Below are positions 7,973-10,281 of a stretch of 10,281 nucleotides of DNA, piece after piece. The position numbers and the translations under genes were made by a program. The notes beneath the pieces are model-generated. The model did not search any database. It was not told the DNA's origin and saw only the letters and a program-made list of their open reading frames with translations. Position 1 is the first letter of the stretch; every line of letters starts with the position of its first letter. The stretch lies in assembly GCA_017650255.1 (NCBI GenBank), contig JAGCFG010000054.1, forward strand, positions 1 through 10,281. Direction: 5' to 3'. This DNA comes from Alphaproteobacteria bacterium. GTDB lineage: Bacteria > Pseudomonadota > Alphaproteobacteria > RF32 > CAG-239.

Positions 7973-8623
7973 TCAATGCAAATTATACCTGAACAAAACC
8001 TCTTGAATATTACAAACTCTGCACCCTGCCTGCAAAAACTGTCTGACCAAATCATAATCCTCTGCAGGAGTATACTTTGCATTATATCTAATTCCATGTT
8101 CGAGCAAAGCACTTTTTCTTATCATCATCGAAGGATGCATGCACGAGTTTGCTCTCATGAGTTCTTTCCATGTCACCTCAGAAGGCTGACACCACACCAA
8201 ACCGATATTAGTAATCATTTTTTTGCATCTATTCACAATTCCCTTAACCGGTCTTTTATTAAACAATTCAATCCAAGTTCCAACAGCGGCAACATCGGGA
8301 TTTTTATCCAAAAACTCAACTTGTTTTTCAAAACGTTTCGGCATAGAAATATCATCATTATCCATAATCGCCAGATATTCACCTTCCGCCAAATCTAAAA
8401 GGCGATTCCTGCTCCCCGATATACCGAGATTCTGTTCATTTTTATAATATCTGATTCGCTTATCATCAAAACTTTTGATAACCTCTTCAGAGGCATCTTT
8501 TGAGGCATCGTTCAGCAAAATCAGCTCAAAATCCTCAAAAGTCTGAGCAAGCACGCTTTTTATACAATCGCCGACGAAATCTTGCGAATTATAAACCGGA
8601 ATAAGCACCGAAACCTTTACCAT
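7973..8623 (-). CDS. Family 2 glycosyltransferase, ended early by an in-frame TGA
   Basis: This is a soluble GT-A-fold glycosyltransferase that would use a nucleotide sugar on the cytoplasmic side of the membrane. Its 216 residues to the TGA contain the opening strand VSVLIPVYN (4-12), the nucleotide-binding LLNDAS (36-41), GISGSRNRLL (68-75 region), the metal-binding DND (88-90, within MDNDDI) and an acidic pair E188/D189 (PAEDYDL) in the position of the catalytic base. It has no membrane helices, so it is not a classical GtrB, which carries two at its C-terminus. The ATG at 8623 is chosen over the TTG at 8638 because GAGG lies five bases upstream and the fold begins immediately. It starts 40 bases after paralogue B. 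The catalytic core is complete but the reading frame continues for 58 codons after the TGA, so the protein is probably truncated. Donor and acceptor are unknown. Confidence 0.85.
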   Translation of the reverse strand: MVKVSVLIPVYNSQDFVGDCIKSVLAQTFEDFELILLNDASKDASEEVIKSFDDKRIRYYKNEQNLGISGSRNRLLDLAEGEYLAIMDNDDISMPKRFEKQVEFLDKNPDVAAVGTWIELFNKRPVKGIVNRCKKMITNIGLVWCQPSEVTWKELMRANSCMHPSMMIRKSALLEHGIRYNAKYTPAEDYDLVRQFLQAGCRVCNIQEVLFRYNLH

Positions 8624-8663
8624 AATCTCCTCGCCCAAAACAATTTACACACTACTAAAATGC

Positions 8664-10281
8664 CTAATTAGTCCCATAAACATCATAAACTCTATTTCTA
8701 TATACCAGATTATTTGTTCCTTGCAAATCCGGATCACTCTTCCTGTTGATAACAATATAATCACCTCTGGCAACCGTATCAAAAGAAATAGGATAAATAG
8801 CATAAGCCGAATTGATAAATCTTTCATAAAATTTATCCATTTTCACAAGAATGTTTCTATCTGTCAACATACTGCGAAAACTTGCAATCCAACCGGTTGT
8901 CCTCCAAAAAACCGTATCTACCATCAAATTTGACGAATAAAAATAAAGTGTCATAGGCTTTTTCGACTTATCTTGTAGTTTCGGAGCTTTTGTCTCAATA
9001 AAATCCATCAAATCATGCCTTGCATCTCCGTCCATATTTACAAGACAATTCCAATTTTGATACAAAGATAAAAGCACAAGCAATAAAGCCAAATATCTCT
9101 GTGTAGATACTTGTTTAATATTCTCAAAAACATAAATCGTGCAAAAAACCGCCGGCAAATAGACATAATAAGATTCGGGAAAATCCTGTGTAGGCACAAT
9201 TTTCAGCCAACATATAATGTACCATACCAAAACAACTGACCCGATAACACTGCTTTCCATAAACATACACATATCTGAAAACTGCTTTTTATATATTTTT
9301 CTGCCAAGCAAAAACAAAGCCATCACTGTTACAATCAATTCAACCGCATAAACACCCAACATCTGCAACATCGGGGAAGCATGCGTTTTCAAATACCTGT
9401 TATCCGCAATATCTGCGGTAGCTCGACAATAAAACAGCAACCAAATCAGCATACTTACAAACATCAGCCACTCTATCGGCATCTTTCTAAGCTGTTTCCA
9501 TGGTCTTTTAATCAAAGCAAAAGATATTCTGCCCTCTCTAAAACCATCATACAACAAGTATAATCCATACGATGCATAAAGAAGTATAGATGTTTCTTTG
9601 GTATAAATTGCACAATTCATACACAACAAAAACAACAACAAATACCTTGCCGAACCTGTTTTTTGAAACTTATCCAAACCTATCAGGCTGAGCAAAATAA
9701 ATATTATCACATTTTGCTCGGGAAATACGATATTATTCACACAAAAAACAGCCGGAATAAAATTTATCAAACCAACCAAATACAAACGTCTTGTTTTAGG
9801 TATAAAATTAAAACATTTATACAAGAAATACAGTACTAAGATTTGTTTTAATATACACCAGCACCCGATTATAAAATAATTATTTGAAATTCCATAAATG
9901 ATAATAGTATCAATATGAGTTAGTGGAGTAAAACGCCATCCCCTCATAACCGGTGTAGAACCATGTTGCAAACTATTAATAAAAAATGGCCCCATCGAAT
10001 CAAAATTATTTAAGACAGTTTGTTCTTCTGCCACAAAACGCAGCACATAAAGTCCAAAAGACAACAGCAATATTCCCCATGCTGCCTTTTCATTAGACTT
10101 ATTTTCCACACTTCCCTTCGGAACAAAACTGGTATATTTTGCATCACACCAATATTTAACAAAAAGCCAATTTATCAATAAAACGACAACAACAGCAATA
10201 AAATACTTATATACATCGTATGCTTTGAAATAAACTAAAAAGTTATTATAAATATGGTGCAAAATATCCGAATTAAACAAA
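8664..10281 (-). CDS. Polytopic membrane protein, probable GT-C-like glycosyltransferase (paralogue B, 5' end outside window)
   Basis: The reading frame is open to the window edge and ends on TAG. About 538 residues are visible and begin FNSDILHHIYNNF. Paralogue A has FNPDILTHIYNNF from residue 7, so only a handful of N-terminal residues are probably missing and the TTG at the edge should not be taken as a start. It is collinear with A throughout, including RFVAEEQTVLNNFDSM, RFTPLTHID, a long shared stretch through IPAVF and IVFPEQN to IYTKET, QDFPESYYVYLPAVF, and DTVFWRTTGW in the C-terminal domain. It lacks a segment of about 21 residues that A has before that last block. It is the first visible gene of the operon, 40 bases before the glycosyltransferase, with no terminator in the gap. 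The function is inferred as for A; the acceptor or sugar may differ. Confidence 0.8.
   Translation of the reverse strand, partial: LFNSDILHHIYNNFLVYFKAYDVYKYFIAVVVVLLINWLFVKYWCDAKYTSFVPKGSVENKSNEKAAWGILLLSFGLYVLRFVAEEQTVLNNFDSMGPFFINSLQHGSTPVMRGWRFTPLTHIDTIIIYGISNNYFIIGCWCILKQILVLYFLYKCFNFIPKTRRLYLVGLINFIPAVFCVNNIVFPEQNVIIFILLSLIGLDKFQKTGSARYLLLFLLCMNCAIYTKETSILLYASYGLYLLYDGFREGRISFALIKRPWKQLRKMPIEWLMFVSMLIWLLFYCRATADIADNRYLKTHASPMLQMLGVYAVELIVTVMALFLLGRKIYKKQFSDMCMFMESSVIGSVVLVWYIICWLKIVPTQDFPESYYVYLPAVFCTIYVFENIKQVSTQRYLALLLVLLSLYQNWNCLVNMDGDARHDLMDFIETKAPKLQDKSKKPMTLYFYSSNLMVDTVFWRTTGWIASFRSMLTDRNILVKMDKFYERFINSAYAIYPISFDTVARGDYIVINRKSDPDLQGTNNLVYRNRVYDVYGTN

Noticed and set aside
7973..7975. 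A reassigned genetic code (UGA as tryptophan or glycine) or selenocysteine
   Set aside because: Mfd ends on TGA at its normal family length with a new start just after it, the other long genes have no internal TGA and use TGG for tryptophan, and I see no selenoprotein-like context.
8624..8638. TTG start for the glycosyltransferase, adding five residues
   Set aside because: The added codons contain the ribosome binding site of the ATG at 8623, and the conserved fold starts right after that ATG.
10278..10280. TTG at the window edge as the start of paralogue B
   Set aside because: Paralogue A has six residues before the equivalent phenylalanine, so the true start is almost certainly outside the window.

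Overview
The window looks like chromosomal sequence from an AT-rich alphaproteobacterium. The main evidence is the RecG N-terminus (it opens MRPDILFPLF and then has a VSGVGDKYAKLL-type stretch) and the placement of recG next to mfd, both of which I associate with that class. An uncultured, host-associated lineage is plausible but is a guess. UGA appears to be an ordinary stop codon here: mfd ends on TGA, and every tryptophan in the long genes is TGG.

Left half (about 1-5646): two DNA repair and fork-rescue motor genes, mfd (minus strand, complete) and recG (plus strand, complete). They are transcribed divergently from an 81-base gap that can hold overlapping promoters for both. Just after mfd, a ribosome binding site and ATG at the window edge suggest a further minus-strand gene.

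Right half (5631-10281): a tight minus-strand, envelope-glycan-type operon, read from right to left. Its order is a large polytopic membrane protein (paralogue B, cut by the window edge), a soluble family 2 glycosyltransferase, a second large polytopic protein (paralogue A) and a GtrA-family small membrane protein. Gaps are 40, 24 and 8 bases (the 24 counts the glycosyltransferase to its distal TAA). The last gene overlaps the 3' end of recG by 16 bases, tail to tail. A and B are clear tandem duplicates, roughly two thirds identical by eye over their best stretch, with the glycosyltransferase gene between them.

The set resembles a Gtr-type glycan modification cassette: a GtrA-like candidate flippase, a sugar transferase on the cytoplasmic side, and polytopic GT-C-like enzymes that could transfer the sugar on the far side of the membrane. 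This role is inferred from architecture. The most notable local feature is an in-frame TGA at codon 217 of the glycosyltransferase. It is followed by 58 more in-frame codons that read like the normal C-terminus and stop 24 bases before the next gene, so the gene is either recently broken or read through. No tRNA, rRNA, CRISPR, insertion sequence or riboswitch was seen.
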